From an uncultured Campylobacter sp. (GTDB lineage: Bacteria > Campylobacterota > Campylobacteria > Campylobacterales > Campylobacteraceae), in NCBI RefSeq assembly GCF_937997535.1, contig NZ_CALKTT010000049.1, positions 1 to 35,559 of the forward strand: a stretch of 35,559 nt of DNA. Reading direction: 5' to 3'. Position numbers and translations under genes: made by a program. Every line of letters starts with the position of its first letter. Within the stretch, counting starts at the first letter, position 1. This document shows positions 6,553 through 15,174 of the stretch, in pieces. Under the pieces are notes generated by a model. It searched no databases. It worked only from the letters and a program-made list of their open reading frames with translations, and had not been told where the DNA came from.

Positions 6553-7858
6553 TTTTATCACCGACAACTCCGCCGAGTGCGAGGCGGGCTGCTTTTTTAT
6601 GCGCACGGACGCGAACGCTAAATTTGAACCCGAAGCGGCACAAAAAGGCGCGCAGATCATCTCTATCGCGCAAGCAAAGGAACTTTTAAATATTAATCCG
6701 CGCATCAAAATCGTAGGCATTACGGGCACGAACGGCAAAACGACGACCGCGGCGGCGATCTACTCAATGCTGCTGGATCTGGGCTTTAGCTGCGGTCTAA
6801 GCGGCACGCGCGGCGCCTTTATAAATGAGCGCAGGATCGACGAAAAGGGGCTTACGACGAGCTCGGTTTTTAAGACGATGAGCTATCTTTATGAAGCCGA
6901 CAAGCAGGGCTGCGAGTACTTCGTCATGGAGGTTAGCTCGCACGCGATCGCGCAAAATCGCATAGAAGGGCTAAATTTTGCGCTTAAAATTTTTACGAAT
7001 TTAAGTCAAGATCATCTCGATTATCACGGCAGCATGCAAGAATACGCCGCAGTCAAGAGCTCGTTTTTCGCCGACGATGCGCCAAAGCTCATAAACGCCG
7101 ACGACGGACATATTAAATTTAACCCCGCAAACGCCCTTACCTACGGCATCAAAAACGCCGCGAGCTTCAGCGTGAGCGGATACGGGCTAAAGGGCGGTAT
7201 CGACGCGCTCCTGCGCACTCCAAACGGCGATAATGCGCAGCTTCAAAGCGATCTCATCGGCGAGTTTAATCTCTACAACCTTACTGCGGCGTTTGCGGCG
7301 GTTAAAATTCTAACCAAGCTACCGAACGAAAAGATCGCAAAAGCCCTGGCAAACTTCGGCGGCGTCGAGGGTCGCGTGCAGATCGTAAATAAAAATCCGC
7401 TTGTAATCGTCGATTTCGCTCATACCCCAGACGGCATCGAAAAGGTGCTAAACGCGCTACGCGCAAGCGGCGAGATCATTGCGGTTTTCGGCGCGGGAGG
7501 CGATCGCGACCACGGCAAGCGTCCGAAAATGGGCGCCATCGCGGAGCACTTTGCTAAAATCTGCATCGTTACGAGCGATAACCCGCGCAGCGAGGATCCA
7601 GACGAGATCATCGAACAAATTTGCGCGGGGATGCGCCGAAAAGATAAAATTTTAAAGATCGCGGATCGCAAAGAGGCTATCGCGCGTGCGCTAGATCTTG
7701 CTAAAAACGGCGAAATGATCGCTATTTTGGGCAAGGGCGACGAAACCTATCAAGAGATCAAGGGCGTGAAGCATCCTTTCAGCGACAAACAGGTCGTAAG
7801 CGAGCTCGTCGCGGCGCGAGGCGAGTCAAATTTAGATTATTTAAAGGACGGCCAATGA
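6530..7858 (+). CDS. murE: UDP-MurNAc-tripeptide synthetase (meso-DAP-adding Mur ligase)
   Basis: 442 residues. It adds meso-diaminopimelate to UDP-MurNAc-L-Ala-D-Glu in the cytoplasm using ATP. The Mur ligase P-loop GITGTNGKTTT is at 63-73, the HLDYHG block at 162-167, the lysine expected to be carbamylated is about Lys176 (AAVKSSFF), and DNPR at 350-353 is the signature for meso-DAP rather than lysine. It is about 50 residues shorter than the E. coli enzyme, with a reduced N-terminal UDP-binding domain, which is common in Campylobacter. dapF, supplying meso-DAP, is also in this window. Confidence 0.95.
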   Translation: MKIRLKNNFITDNSAECEAGCFFMRTDANAKFEPEAAQKGAQIISIAQAKELLNINPRIKIVGITGTNGKTTTAAAIYSMLLDLGFSCGLSGTRGAFINERRIDEKGLTTSSVFKTMSYLYEADKQGCEYFVMEVSSHAIAQNRIEGLNFALKIFTNLSQDHLDYHGSMQEYAAVKSSFFADDAPKLINADDGHIKFNPANALTYGIKNAASFSVSGYGLKGGIDALLRTPNGDNAQLQSDLIGEFNLYNLTAAFAAVKILTKLPNEKIAKALANFGGVEGRVQIVNKNPLVIVDFAHTPDGIEKVLNALRASGEIIAVFGAGGDRDHGKRPKMGAIAEHFAKICIVTSDNPRSEDPDEIIEQICAGMRRKDKILKIADRKEAIARALDLAKNGEMIAILGKGDETYQEIKGVKHPFSDKQVVSELVAARGESNLDYLKDGQ

Positions 7859-8202
7859 AAATCGAAATTTTATCAAGCAAAATCCACCGCGCGCGCGTGA
7901 CGGACGCCAACCTCAACTACGTAGGCTCTATCACGATCGGGCCCGAGCTCATCGAGGCTGCGGGGCTTTGCGAGTACCAAAAAGTAGAGATCCTAAACGT
8001 CAATAACGGCGAGCGCTTCGCTACCTACGTGATCCACGGTGAGAAAAAGGGCGAGATCTGCCTAAACGGCGCGGCCGCGCGCAAAGTCTGCGTCGGCGAC
8101 GTCGTCATCATCGTAGCCTACGCACAGATGAGCGCCAAAAAAGCGAAAAATTTTAAACCAAAAATCGTGCAGGTAAACGAAAAAAACCAAATAACGGAGT
8201 AA
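7855..8202 (+). CDS. panD: Aspartate 1-decarboxylase proenzyme
   Basis: 115 residues. It makes beta-alanine from aspartate for pantothenate and coenzyme A. The self-cleavage site Gly24-Ser25 (NYVGSITIG) yields the pyruvoyl group; Lys9 and the following HRARVT are also conserved, as is the LNGAAARKVCVGD block. It overlaps murE by four bases (ATGA), showing translational coupling. In C. jejuni panD is elsewhere in the genome, so its position between murE and ybaB looks like a local rearrangement. Confidence 0.95.
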   Translation: MKIEILSSKIHRARVTDANLNYVGSITIGPELIEAAGLCEYQKVEILNVNNGERFATYVIHGEKKGEICLNGAAARKVCVGDVVIIVAYAQMSAKKAKNFKPKIVQVNEKNQITE

Positions 8203-8204
8203 AG

Positions 8205-8534
8205 ATGTTCGAAGGAATGGATTTTTCAAAAATGGGGCAGATGCTTGATCAGATGCAGGCCAAGGCTAAGCAGATCGAGGAGGAGAATGCGCGCAAGGAA
8301 TTTACCGTAAAATCGGGCGCGGGCATGGTCGCCATCAGGCTAAACGGCGCGGGCGAGGTGCTCAATCTAAGCATCGACGACAGCCTTTTTAACGACAAAG
8401 AGAGCTTGCAGATCCTGCTAATTTCGGCGATAGGCGACGCGATAAAACTCGTCGAAAATGAAAAGAAAGGCGCCGCAGCGTCCATGCTAGGAGGGCTCGG
8501 TGGCCTAGGCGATCTACTCGGCGATAAGGGCTGA
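8205..8534 (+). CDS. YbaB/EbfC family nucleoid-associated protein
   Basis: 109 residues, typical of the YbaB/EbfC family: MGQMLDQMQAKAKQIEEENARKEFTVKSGAGMVAIRLNGAGEV. The family forms dimers shaped like tweezers that bind DNA; in other bacteria ybaB sits beside dnaX-recR, but in Campylobacter it follows murE. The C-terminal tail is glycine-rich (LGGLGGLGDLLG). It starts two bases after panD and is the last gene of the tightly packed nfu-murE run. Confidence 0.92.
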   Translation: MFEGMDFSKMGQMLDQMQAKAKQIEEENARKEFTVKSGAGMVAIRLNGAGEVLNLSIDDSLFNDKESLQILLISAIGDAIKLVENEKKGAAASMLGGLGGLGDLLGDKG

Positions 8535-8922
8535 GGCGGTTTCGCAAGCGTGCCCGGTAGTAAATTTGGCGGGGTATAGCGTTTAAATTTAGAAATTTGC
8601 GGCTGAAGCGGTAAATTTAAACAGATCAGTCGGATGAAATTTCAAAATTTTATAGTTTTAAATTTTGCGAAATAGCCGATCGGAGGATTTAAAATTTACA
8701 AGCGGCAGTTGCGACTTGTTTCGATCGTTTACCTCTATGCAACACAAAAAGAGATAAAAATTTAAACGACGCGCAAGGCGTAGCTAAATACCTTAAAACG
8801 AGCCACACAAAGCGCGAGCGCGACAAGCAAAATGAGTAAAAGTAGATATGCACGAGAAAGTAAAGCAGCCGAACGAGCACGCAAAAAGCGGCTTTAAAGC
8901 CCAACCATGCGATAGGAATTTG
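8535..8922. other. Intergenic region where relatives carry a PDZ-protein gene
   Basis: About 390 bases between ybaB and ispA. In C. jejuni a periplasmic PDZ-domain protein gene lies here (recalled from the Cj1641-Cj1645 order). I see no intact gene. A plus-strand frame of about 48 codons (near 8690-8838) stays open, but it has no start, no ribosome binding site and no recognised motif. The frame upstream of ispA is open back to 8848 but is probably not translated. Confidence 0.45.
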
Positions 8923-9774
8923 ATGGATATTTTAGAAAAATTTAAAGATTACTTGAAGCAAAACGAACTGAAGGCGCCGAGCTTTCATCCGTATTTCGAG
9001 GAGGCGCTCAATTACATGCTGCAAGCGGGCGGCAAGCACTTTCGCGCGCAGCTGTTGCTAGGCGTCGTTTCGGCGGTAGATGAGCGGCGCTTTGAGGGCG
9101 CGTTGGCGATCGCAATGGCGCTTGAGATGATCCACACCTACTCGCTAATCCACGACGATCTGCCCGCGATGGATGATGCGGATCTACGCCGCGGACGGCC
9201 GAGCCTGCATAAAAAATACGACGAGGTCACGGCGATTTTGGTGGGCGACGCGCTAAATACAGACGCATTTTTGATCGCCGCAAGCGCAAGCCTAAGCGAT
9301 GAGATCAAGATAAAATGCATTAAAACTCTAGCGCGAAACGCAGGCAGCAGCGGCATGGTGCTGGGTCAGGCGATCGATTGCCGTTTTGAAAACAGCCCGT
9401 TAAAGCAAAACGAGCTTGAGTTTTTGCATCTACACAAAACGGGCGCGCTCATCGCAGCGGCGTTTGAGCTAGGCGCCATAATCGGCGGGCTAAAGGACGA
9501 GCTCGCGCATGAGCTTTATAAGATCGGCCTGAAGCTAGGGCTTATATTTCAGATCGAGGATGACATCATCGACGCCACGGGCGACGAGGCAAGCGCAGGC
9601 AAGCCCGTAGGAGCGGACGGCGCGAAAAATTCCTTCGTAAATTTACTCGGACTTGCGGGCGCTAGAAGCTACAAGCAGCGCCTAATAGACGAGGTAAGCG
9701 GCGCGATGGCGGGCTATGATGCGAGCCTGCGCGATTTGGTTTTAAATTTGATAGAAAAATACCTGAAAGGATGA
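8923..9774 (+). CDS. ispA: Farnesyl/geranyl diphosphate synthase (polyprenyl synthetase)
   Basis: 283 residues from the ATG at 8923, which has AGGA nearby; an upstream in-frame ATG at 8848 would add 25 residues that do not look like the family. It condenses isopentenyl and allylic diphosphates to C15 (or C10/C20) chains for quinones and undecaprenyl phosphate. The first aspartate-rich motif DDLPAMDD is at 78-85 and the second, DDIID, at 213-217, with GGKHFR near 36-41 for substrate binding. It precedes tkt by three bases, as in C. jejuni (ispA-tkt). Confidence 0.93.
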   Translation: MDILEKFKDYLKQNELKAPSFHPYFEEALNYMLQAGGKHFRAQLLLGVVSAVDERRFEGALAIAMALEMIHTYSLIHDDLPAMDDADLRRGRPSLHKKYDEVTAILVGDALNTDAFLIAASASLSDEIKIKCIKTLARNAGSSGMVLGQAIDCRFENSPLKQNELEFLHLHKTGALIAAAFELGAIIGGLKDELAHELYKIGLKLGLIFQIEDDIIDATGDEASAGKPVGADGAKNSFVNLLGLAGARSYKQRLIDEVSGAMAGYDASLRDLVLNLIEKYLKG

Positions 9775-9777
9775 AAA

Positions 9778-11706
9778 ATGTCGAGCGAGCAGCTAAGTAA
9801 AATTTCAAACACGATCAAATTTATAAGCGCGGACATGATCCAAAGCGCCAACTCAGGCCATCCCGGCACGCCGATGGGGCTAAGCGACGTAATGAGCGTC
9901 TTTATGAGCAAGGTCCGCCACAACCCTAAAAATCCCGCGTGGCTGAACCGCGACCGGGTCGTATTCTCGGGCGGGCACGCAAGCGCGCTCGTGTATAGCT
10001 ACCTCTATCTTAGCGGATACGATCTGAGTATGGACGATCTAAAAAGCTTCAGGCGCCTACACTCCAAAACCCCGGGCCACCCGGAGATCACCACTTCCGG
10101 CGTCGAGATCGCTACGGGACCGCTCGGACAGGGCGTCGCAAACGCAGTCGGATTTGCGATGGCCGCAAAATACGCCGCGCATCTGCTAAACGAGGAAGGA
10201 AGCGAGATCATCGATCACCGCGTCTATTGCTTCTGCGGCGACGGCGATCTACAGGAGGGCATTAGCTACGAAGCGTGTGCGCTTGCGGGCAGACATAACC
10301 TCGATAATCTCACGATAATCTATGATTCTAATGGCATCACGATCGACGGCAGCACCGATATCGCGTGGTTTGAGGACGTAAAGGTGCGATTTGAAGCGCA
10401 AGGCTTTGAGGTCGCGCGTATCGACGGGCATAATTTCGATCAGATAGAATTTGTCCTTGACGAGGTAAAAAACAAAACCAAACCCTACCTCATCATCGCA
10501 AATACCACGATCGGCAAGGGCGCGCTCGAGCTTGAGGGCACGGCCAAGACGCACGGCGCGCCGCTTGGAGAGGAGCTGCTTGCGCGCGCTAAAGCAAGCC
10601 TAGGCTTTGATCCTGCCCAAAGCTTCGTAGTAAGCGAGGACGTGCTTTTCGCGACGCGCGCTGCGGTTGAGAAGGGCGATTTGGAGGAGCGGCTTTGGAA
10701 GGAGAAGCTTGCAAAGCTAAGCGATGAAAAAAGAGCGCTTTTAAACGAGCTTTTAAATCCCGATTTTAGCAAGATAGAATTTCCCGATTTTAGCGGGCTT
10801 AAAGTCGCCACGCGCGATAGCAACGGTAAAATTTTAAACGCCATCGCAAACGCAGTGCCCGGCTTTTTAGGCGGAAGCGCCGATTTGGCGGCGTCTAATA
10901 AGACCGAGCTAAAAGGCGGCGGCGACTTTCCTTGCGGCAAAAATCTACACTTCGGCATCCGCGAGCACGCGATGGCGGCGATCGGCAACGCCTTTGCGAG
11001 GTACGGACTTTTCATCCCATTTAGCGCGACGTTTTTTATCTTCAGCGACTATCTCAAGACGGGCGCTAGACTTGCGGCGCTGATGGGCTTGCGACACTAT
11101 TTCGTCTTCACGCACGACAGCATCGGCGTGGGCGAGGACGGACCGACGCACGAGCCTATAGAGCAGCTTAGCACCTTCCGCGCGATGCCCGGCTTCTATA
11201 CCTTCCGCCCCGCAGACGGCAACGAAAACGTAAAATGCTGGCGCACGGCGCTTGCTCTGAATGCGCCCGCGGCATTCGTCTGCTCGCGTCAGGGACTTGA
11301 GCCGCTGCCTAAGGCGGTCTTGGGCGACGTACAAAACGGCGCGTATCTGCTAAGGCAGAGTAAAGAGGCGCAGATCACGCTCATCGCAAGCGGTAGCGAG
11401 GTCTCGCTCTGCCTAAAAGCGGCGGCGATCCTGCAAGAGCAAGGCATCGGCGCAAACGTCGTAAGCGCGCCGTGCTTCGAGCTTCTGTGCGAGCAGGACG
11501 CAGACTATCTAGCGCAAATTCTAGAGCCGCAAACTAAAATTTTGGCCGTCGAAGCCGCAAGCGCCCTTGAATGGTATAAATTTGCAGACGCGGTACACGG
11601 CATGCAAAGCTTCGGCGAGAGCGGCAACGCGAGCGAGCTATTTAAGCTTTTCGGCTTCACCGACGTAGCGATCGCTAAGCAGGCCAAAGAGCTTTTAGGG
11701 CAGTAA
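9778..11706 (+). CDS. tkt: Transketolase
   Basis: 642 residues, close to the family length (about 660). It moves two-carbon units between sugar phosphates, linking glycolysis to ribose and aromatic precursors. The thiamine diphosphate fold is shown by GDGDLQEGISYEA followed by YDSNGITIDG, and the pyrimidine domain by DSIGVGEDGPTHEPIEQL. The N-terminus has SANSGHPGTPMG, the conserved phosphate-binding block. ATG lies three bases after ispA, with AAAGGA overlapping the end of ispA. Campylobacter lacks a full Embden-Meyerhof glycolysis, so this enzyme matters for making pentoses. Confidence 0.97.
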   Translation: MSSEQLSKISNTIKFISADMIQSANSGHPGTPMGLSDVMSVFMSKVRHNPKNPAWLNRDRVVFSGGHASALVYSYLYLSGYDLSMDDLKSFRRLHSKTPGHPEITTSGVEIATGPLGQGVANAVGFAMAAKYAAHLLNEEGSEIIDHRVYCFCGDGDLQEGISYEACALAGRHNLDNLTIIYDSNGITIDGSTDIAWFEDVKVRFEAQGFEVARIDGHNFDQIEFVLDEVKNKTKPYLIIANTTIGKGALELEGTAKTHGAPLGEELLARAKASLGFDPAQSFVVSEDVLFATRAAVEKGDLEERLWKEKLAKLSDEKRALLNELLNPDFSKIEFPDFSGLKVATRDSNGKILNAIANAVPGFLGGSADLAASNKTELKGGGDFPCGKNLHFGIREHAMAAIGNAFARYGLFIPFSATFFIFSDYLKTGARLAALMGLRHYFVFTHDSIGVGEDGPTHEPIEQLSTFRAMPGFYTFRPADGNENVKCWRTALALNAPAAFVCSRQGLEPLPKAVLGDVQNGAYLLRQSKEAQITLIASGSEVSLCLKAAAILQEQGIGANVVSAPCFELLCEQDADYLAQILEPQTKILAVEAASALEWYKFADAVHGMQSFGESGNASELFKLFGFTDVAIAKQAKELLGQ

Positions 11707-11721
11707 CGGAAAGGACGAAAT

Positions 11722-12144
11722 TTGAGCGAAAAAATCAAAATTTCGTATTTAGACGGATTTAAAATTTACGGATTAAAAGCCCGCACGAAAAATGCGGACG
11801 AGCTAGGCGGGAGCGGTAAAATTCCCGCGCTGTGGGCGAAATTTATGAAAGAGTGCTATGACGGGCAGAGCGAGATTTACGGCGTCTATTACGATTACGA
11901 AAACGGCACCGATGGGCTTTACAATATCTTTATCGGCACCAAAGCGCCCCGCAGCGACGAAGCCTTGGAGATCAAAAGCGGCAAATACGCCGTTTTTAGC
12001 TTCCCAAATGAGCCGCAAAACGTAGCAAAGTTTTGGAGCAAAATTTGGAGCTTTTTTGAGGTCGGCGAACTAAAAAGAGCGTTTGGAACGGATTTTGAGT
12101 TTTACGGCGGAGACGAGATCAAAATTTTTATCTCGGTTTTGTAG
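11722..12144 (+). CDS. GyrI-like / AraC effector-binding domain protein
   Basis: 140 residues made of a single GyrI-like (AraC effector-binding) domain, with no DNA-binding region. Landmarks are the opening YLDGFKIYGLKARTKN, the central YGVYYDYENGTDGLYNIFIGTKA and the ending SGKYAVFSF...FEFYGGDEIKIFISVL. Members bind small hydrophobic molecules or, in GyrI, DNA gyrase. It starts at TTG with AAAGGA nine bases upstream, 15 bases after tkt, so it may be cotranscribed with tkt. The ligand is unknown. Confidence 0.8.
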   Translation: MSEKIKISYLDGFKIYGLKARTKNADELGGSGKIPALWAKFMKECYDGQSEIYGVYYDYENGTDGLYNIFIGTKAPRSDEALEIKSGKYAVFSFPNEPQNVAKFWSKIWSFFEVGELKRAFGTDFEFYGGDEIKIFISVL

Positions 12145-12459
12145 GGCGGCGCATGAAATTTATAAACGGCGAGTGATTTTTCTCCGCCGCGATAAAATTT
12201 GCCCGCGAAATGCTAAAATCCCTTGCTCGCAAAAGCCACGCAGAGCGTAAAACGCTGCTGCTTTATAAAATTTCATCCATAAAGCGGTAAAATTCCGTGC
12301 ACAAAACTACACGCGCGAAGGCAAATTTTATGCCGAAAGCCGCGCCGTACCTTAAGCCGTAGATTTAAAACGAAATCTAAATTTGCGCCGTTAAATTTCA
12401 ACCCCCGCCCGCAAAATCAGGCAAAAATTTCGCGCGGGATTTCATTTTTAAATCTGTTA
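12145..12459. other. Intergenic region before tRNA-Ser
   Basis: About 315 bases with no gene that I can support. One short open stretch (about 35 codons, plus strand near 12185-12290) has no start or ribosome binding site. The rest is a mix of AAATTT words and GC-rich pieces. Confidence 0.5.
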
Positions 12460-12479
12460 TTAAGCCATTTTTGGCTTAA
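12460..12479 (+). repeat. Perfect palindrome just upstream of tRNA-Ser
   Basis: TTAAGCCA at 12460-12467 pairs with TGGCTTAA at 12472-12479 around TTTT. It sits 16-35 bases before the mature tRNA, where promoter elements would be expected. It could be an operator, or a terminator-like stem for upstream transcription, though no T run follows. Confidence 0.5.
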
Positions 12480-12494
12480 ATTACATTTTCATTC

Positions 12495-12582
12495 GGGTAG
12501 ATGTCCGAGCGGTCGAAGGAGCGCGCCTCGAAAGCGCGTAAGGCGTCAGCCTTCTGGGGTTCGAATCCCTATCTACCCGCCA
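12495..12582 (+). tRNA. tRNA-Ser (anticodon CGA)
   Basis: 88 bases including an encoded CCA. The acceptor arms GGGTAGA (12495-12501) and TCTACCC (12572-12578) pair perfectly, with discriminator G and CCA at 12580-12582. The anticodon stem CGCGC/GCGCG holds the loop CTCGAAA, giving anticodon CGA for codon UCG. A long variable arm (AGGC-GTCA-GCCT) marks it as a class II serine tRNA, and the T loop TTCGAAT is normal. It stands alone between the GyrI-like and GrpB genes. Confidence 0.96.
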
Positions 12583-12616
12583 TTCATTCAAATTTCACCC
12601 AACACTCGGGAGCTAG

Positions 12617-13165
12617 ATGAGCAATAAACTCCTTTCGATGAGTCTGCAGGAACTGTGGCGGCTCTTTCCGATACGTCTCGTGCCGCACGATCCGCGCTGG
12701 GGCGAATACTTTAGGCAGGAGCGCGAAATTCTGCGCGGCCTGCTGCAAGACCCCGGCGAGATCAAGATCCACCATATCGGAAGCACTGCGGTAAGCGGGA
12801 TATGGGCGAAGCCGATCGTAGATATTTTGATCGAATGCTCGGATATTGCCGCCACCAAACAGCGCCTGGTAGAGGCGGGTTATCTGCTAATGAGCGAAAA
12901 GGGGAGCCGCTGCAGCCTAAATAAGGGCTACACCGAAGCGGGATTTGCCGAGCGCGTTTTTCACGTGCATCTGCGAAATTTCGGCGATGCGGATGAGATA
13001 TTTTTTAGAGATTTTTTGCGGGCGAATGCGGATATCGCTGGGCGGTACGAGGCGCTTAAATTAGAGCTTTGCAAGCGCTATGAGTTTGACCGCGACGCCT
13101 ATACTGCGGCAAAAAGCGAATTTGTGCTTAAATTTACGCGCATCGCTAAAGAAACCTCTGAATAA
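12617..13165 (+). CDS. GrpB family (UPF0157) protein
   Basis: 182 residues matching the GrpB/UPF0157 family, which has a nucleotidyltransferase-like fold. Typical motifs are VPHDPRWGEYF (22-32), HHIGSTAVSGIWAKPIVDILI (52-72) with the GST and paired-aspartate-type positions, and FHVHLRNFGDADE followed by FRDFLRAN. No biochemical role is settled; some relatives are fused to dephospho-CoA kinase, and coaE is separate in this window. It lies 34 bases after tRNA-Ser and reads alone. GrpB genes are patchily distributed, so acquisition by transfer next to the tRNA is possible, but no attachment-site repeat was seen. Confidence 0.9.
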   Translation: MSNKLLSMSLQELWRLFPIRLVPHDPRWGEYFRQEREILRGLLQDPGEIKIHHIGSTAVSGIWAKPIVDILIECSDIAATKQRLVEAGYLLMSEKGSRCSLNKGYTEAGFAERVFHVHLRNFGDADEIFFRDFLRANADIAGRYEALKLELCKRYEFDRDAYTAAKSEFVLKFTRIAKETSE

Positions 13166-13573
13166 CCGCGCAAAAATTTAATCTCTACACAGAAGCTCTC
13201 TCGCCAAGAGCAATAAAAAATGGCTAAATTTTATAAATGATACGGGCGGATAGCGCCGCGCCCTGTGAGCTTATTTTTATAAAATTTTGACCGTGATTTC
13301 AAATTTAAATGGCGCTCATTCAACTATCTGTAGATAAAATTTCCAAATTCCGCCAGCGGCGAAGTCGCTCATAAAACGAGCCGTATACAACATCATATTC
13401 AAACAAAGGCATCCTCACGCTTCGGTATAAGTTTAAATTTAAAAGTCTATGCGCCGTAAATTTTAAATATCCCGCTAAAACATCGACTCATAAATCCGTT
13501 AAATTTAAAGATGCAAAATTTAAAATTCTTCGCCGCTAGCTAGCCGCATAAATTCCGCGCCGAGCGCTTAAAT
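13166..13573. other. Intergenic region between convergent genes
   Basis: About 408 bases between the ends of the GrpB gene and the PLP-enzyme gene. A minus-strand frame of 55 codons is open here, ending at 13320, with an internal ATG at 13412 that would give 30 residues (MPLFEYDVVYGSFYERL...). I do not recognise it and see no ribosome binding site, so it is not called as a gene. The remainder is AT-rich filler. Confidence 0.4.
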
Positions 13574-14659
13574 TTAATGATCGCTCTTCAGCCCCGCGCC
13601 GCAAAGCGGGATGATGCTATCTCCTTGTAGATCGTGGCTTTCTTTGTAGCGCAGATACGCCGCGTAGGTAGCCGCGGTCGTGTGCTCGACGTAAAATCCG
13701 CCGCGCGCAAGCGCCGCTCTGGCAGGCAGTATGTCGCTCTCGCTCGCTAAGATCACCTCGCGCTCGCCCGCGTAACTAGAGCCGAGAATTTCGCTCGCGC
13801 GCATCGGTCTTGCGATCGCGATGCCCTCCGCTAGCGTCGGCTGCGGCTCTATCGCTCGCGCCGCACCTTTAGCGCCGAAAAGCGGAGCGCAATGCTCGCC
13901 CTGAACGATGAAAATTTTTGGCAGTGCCTCGATAAGACCGCCCTCATATAGCTCGCCCAGCGCCGCTTGAGCGCCCAGCAGTAGCGTACCGTTGCCTACG
14001 GGGATAAAGATATTGCGCGGCACCCTGCCCAGCTGCTCGTAGATCTCATAAACGTAGCTCTTCGTGCCCTCGTAAAAGATCGGATTATAAACGTGGTTGG
14101 CGTAATATATCTGCTCCTGCGCAGCCTTTTTGCGGCACGCGTCCGCCGTCTCGTCGCGGCTGCCGTCAAAGACCGTGACGTGCGCGCCGTGGCTTTTGAT
14201 CATATCGATCTTTTTAGGCGACGTGCCCTTCGGGACGTAAATTTCACACTCGATGCCCGCGCGAGCGCAGTACGCCGCCACGGCATTGCCTGCGTTGCCG
14301 CTGGAGTCTTGCAGCACCTTTTTCACGCCGATATTTTTGGCATGCAGCACCAAAACCGCCGCGCCGCGGTCTTTGAACGAAAGCGTAGGCATCGCGTAAT
14401 CGAGCTTGAGGTAAAGTTCTTCGCCGAATTTTACGCTCGCCGTGAGCCCCTCGCCCATCGAAATTTCTCTAAATTTAGCCGTGTCGATACCCATAAACCT
14501 GCGGTATCTAAAGATGCTAAACTCGCTTTGATCTACGAGCGCAGGGTTAAATTTAGGCGCATCGGAGTTTAGCTTATACAGCCCGCCACAGTCGCATTTA
14601 TAGCTCAAAGTATCGATGGGCGCGTGCTTGCCGCAGCCCGTGCAGATGAAATCGCTCAT
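13574..14659 (-). CDS. Threonine synthase-like PLP-dependent enzyme
   Basis: 361 residues from the ATG at 14659; a longer open frame only runs backwards through ridA. A small N-terminal zinc ribbon (Cys6, Cys9, Cys22, Cys24) precedes a fold-type II PLP domain: SFKDRG with the Schiff-base lysine Lys96, SSGNAG at 119-124, a glycine loop VGNGTLLLG, and a C-terminal CGAG. This is the short threonine synthase class, not the fungal-like form usual in Campylobacter. It may instead be a beta-eliminase or a synthase for a related amino acid. Placement eight bases after ridA hints that it releases reactive enamines. A divergent regulator probably controls it. Confidence 0.8.
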   Translation of the reverse strand: MSDFICTGCGKHAPIDTLSYKCDCGGLYKLNSDAPKFNPALVDQSEFSIFRYRRFMGIDTAKFREISMGEGLTASVKFGEELYLKLDYAMPTLSFKDRGAAVLVLHAKNIGVKKVLQDSSGNAGNAVAAYCARAGIECEIYVPKGTSPKKIDMIKSHGAHVTVFDGSRDETADACRKKAAQEQIYYANHVYNPIFYEGTKSYVYEIYEQLGRVPRNIFIPVGNGTLLLGAQAALGELYEGGLIEALPKIFIVQGEHCAPLFGAKGAARAIEPQPTLAEGIAIARPMRASEILGSSYAGEREVILASESDILPARAALARGGFYVEHTTAATYAAYLRYKESHDLQGDSIIPLCGAGLKSDH

Positions 14660-14667
14660 TTTCGCTC

Positions 14668-15054
14668 CTATTTTTTCTCTTTTATTTTTGCGACGGCCTC
14701 GATCTCTACGAGACAGCCGAAGTGTAGAGCCGTAGTCGGTACCACGACGCGAGCGGGCTTGTGCGCGCCGAAAAACAGCGCGTACTGCTCGTCGATCACG
14801 TCCCAGTTCGCGACGCCTGGCGTATAGACGCGGCACATCCGCACGTCGCTTTTATCCGCTCCCGCGGCGGCCAGCACTGCCGCGACATTGCTTAGAGCCT
14901 GCGCGGTCTGCGCAGCAAGACCATCTGGAGCGGCTCCCGTGCGCGGATCCACGCTTAGCTGCCCCGAGACGTAGAGCGTGCCGTCGTCGTCTAAGATGCC
15001 CGGCGCATAATGCGCCTTTTTCGGCGCGAAACCGGTTGGATAAATCTCTTTCAT
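14668..15054 (-). CDS. ridA: RidA family reactive enamine/imine deaminase
   Basis: 128 residues, the standard size. RidA hydrolyses 2-aminoacrylate and related enamine/imine intermediates released by PLP enzymes. The key arginine that binds the substrate carboxylate is present (KPARVVV, Arg102), as is the following VEIEAVA strand with the conserved glutamate. The LYVSGQLSVDPRTG and NVAAVLAAAGA blocks are typical. AAAGGAG precedes the ATG. It lies upstream of the PLP enzyme in the same operon, and divergent from a YheO-type regulator; a similar regulator-RidA pairing is recalled from C. jejuni Cj1387c-Cj1388. Confidence 0.93.
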   Translation of the reverse strand: MKEIYPTGFAPKKAHYAPGILDDDGTLYVSGQLSVDPRTGAAPDGLAAQTAQALSNVAAVLAAAGADKSDVRMCRVYTPGVANWDVIDEQYALFFGAHKPARVVVPTTALHFGCLVEIEAVAKIKEKK

Positions 15055-15174
15055 TTAAGCTCCTTTGCATATAAAATTTTATATAATTTTACTCTAAATT
15101 TATTAAAAATATATAACTATTTCTATAAATTTGCAAAATTTTAAAATTTAATCTAAATTTATAGATTTTTTTAT
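15055..15174. promoter_or_regulatory. Divergent promoter region of ridA and the YheO-type regulator
   Basis: 120 bases of nearly pure AT between two divergent starts, with several TATAAT-like words on both strands (for example near 15076-15085). An inverted repeat AATCTA-AATTTA-TAGATT at 15150-15167 lies just before the regulator ATG. This is where an autoregulating PAS/HTH protein would be expected to bind; the exact operator is inference. Confidence 0.45.

Noticed and set aside
10485..11015. Long minus-strand open frame (176 codons) inside tkt
   Set aside because: It is antisense to a certain gene and rich in Ser, Ala and Lys from reversed codons; no motif or ribosome binding site.
12495..13165. 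Integration of a mobile element at tRNA-Ser carrying the GrpB gene
   Set aside because: No integrase, and no second copy of the tRNA 3' end was seen in the window.
13320..13412. Possible 30-residue minus-strand peptide starting at ATG 13412
   Set aside because: No ribosome binding site, no recognised motif and no coupling to a neighbour; kept only as a note in the intergenic entry.
14660..14836. Upstream extension of the PLP enzyme frame by 59 codons
   Set aside because: The extension is an arginine-rich out-of-frame reading of ridA, and the zinc-ribbon start MSDFICTGCG at 14659 fits the family.
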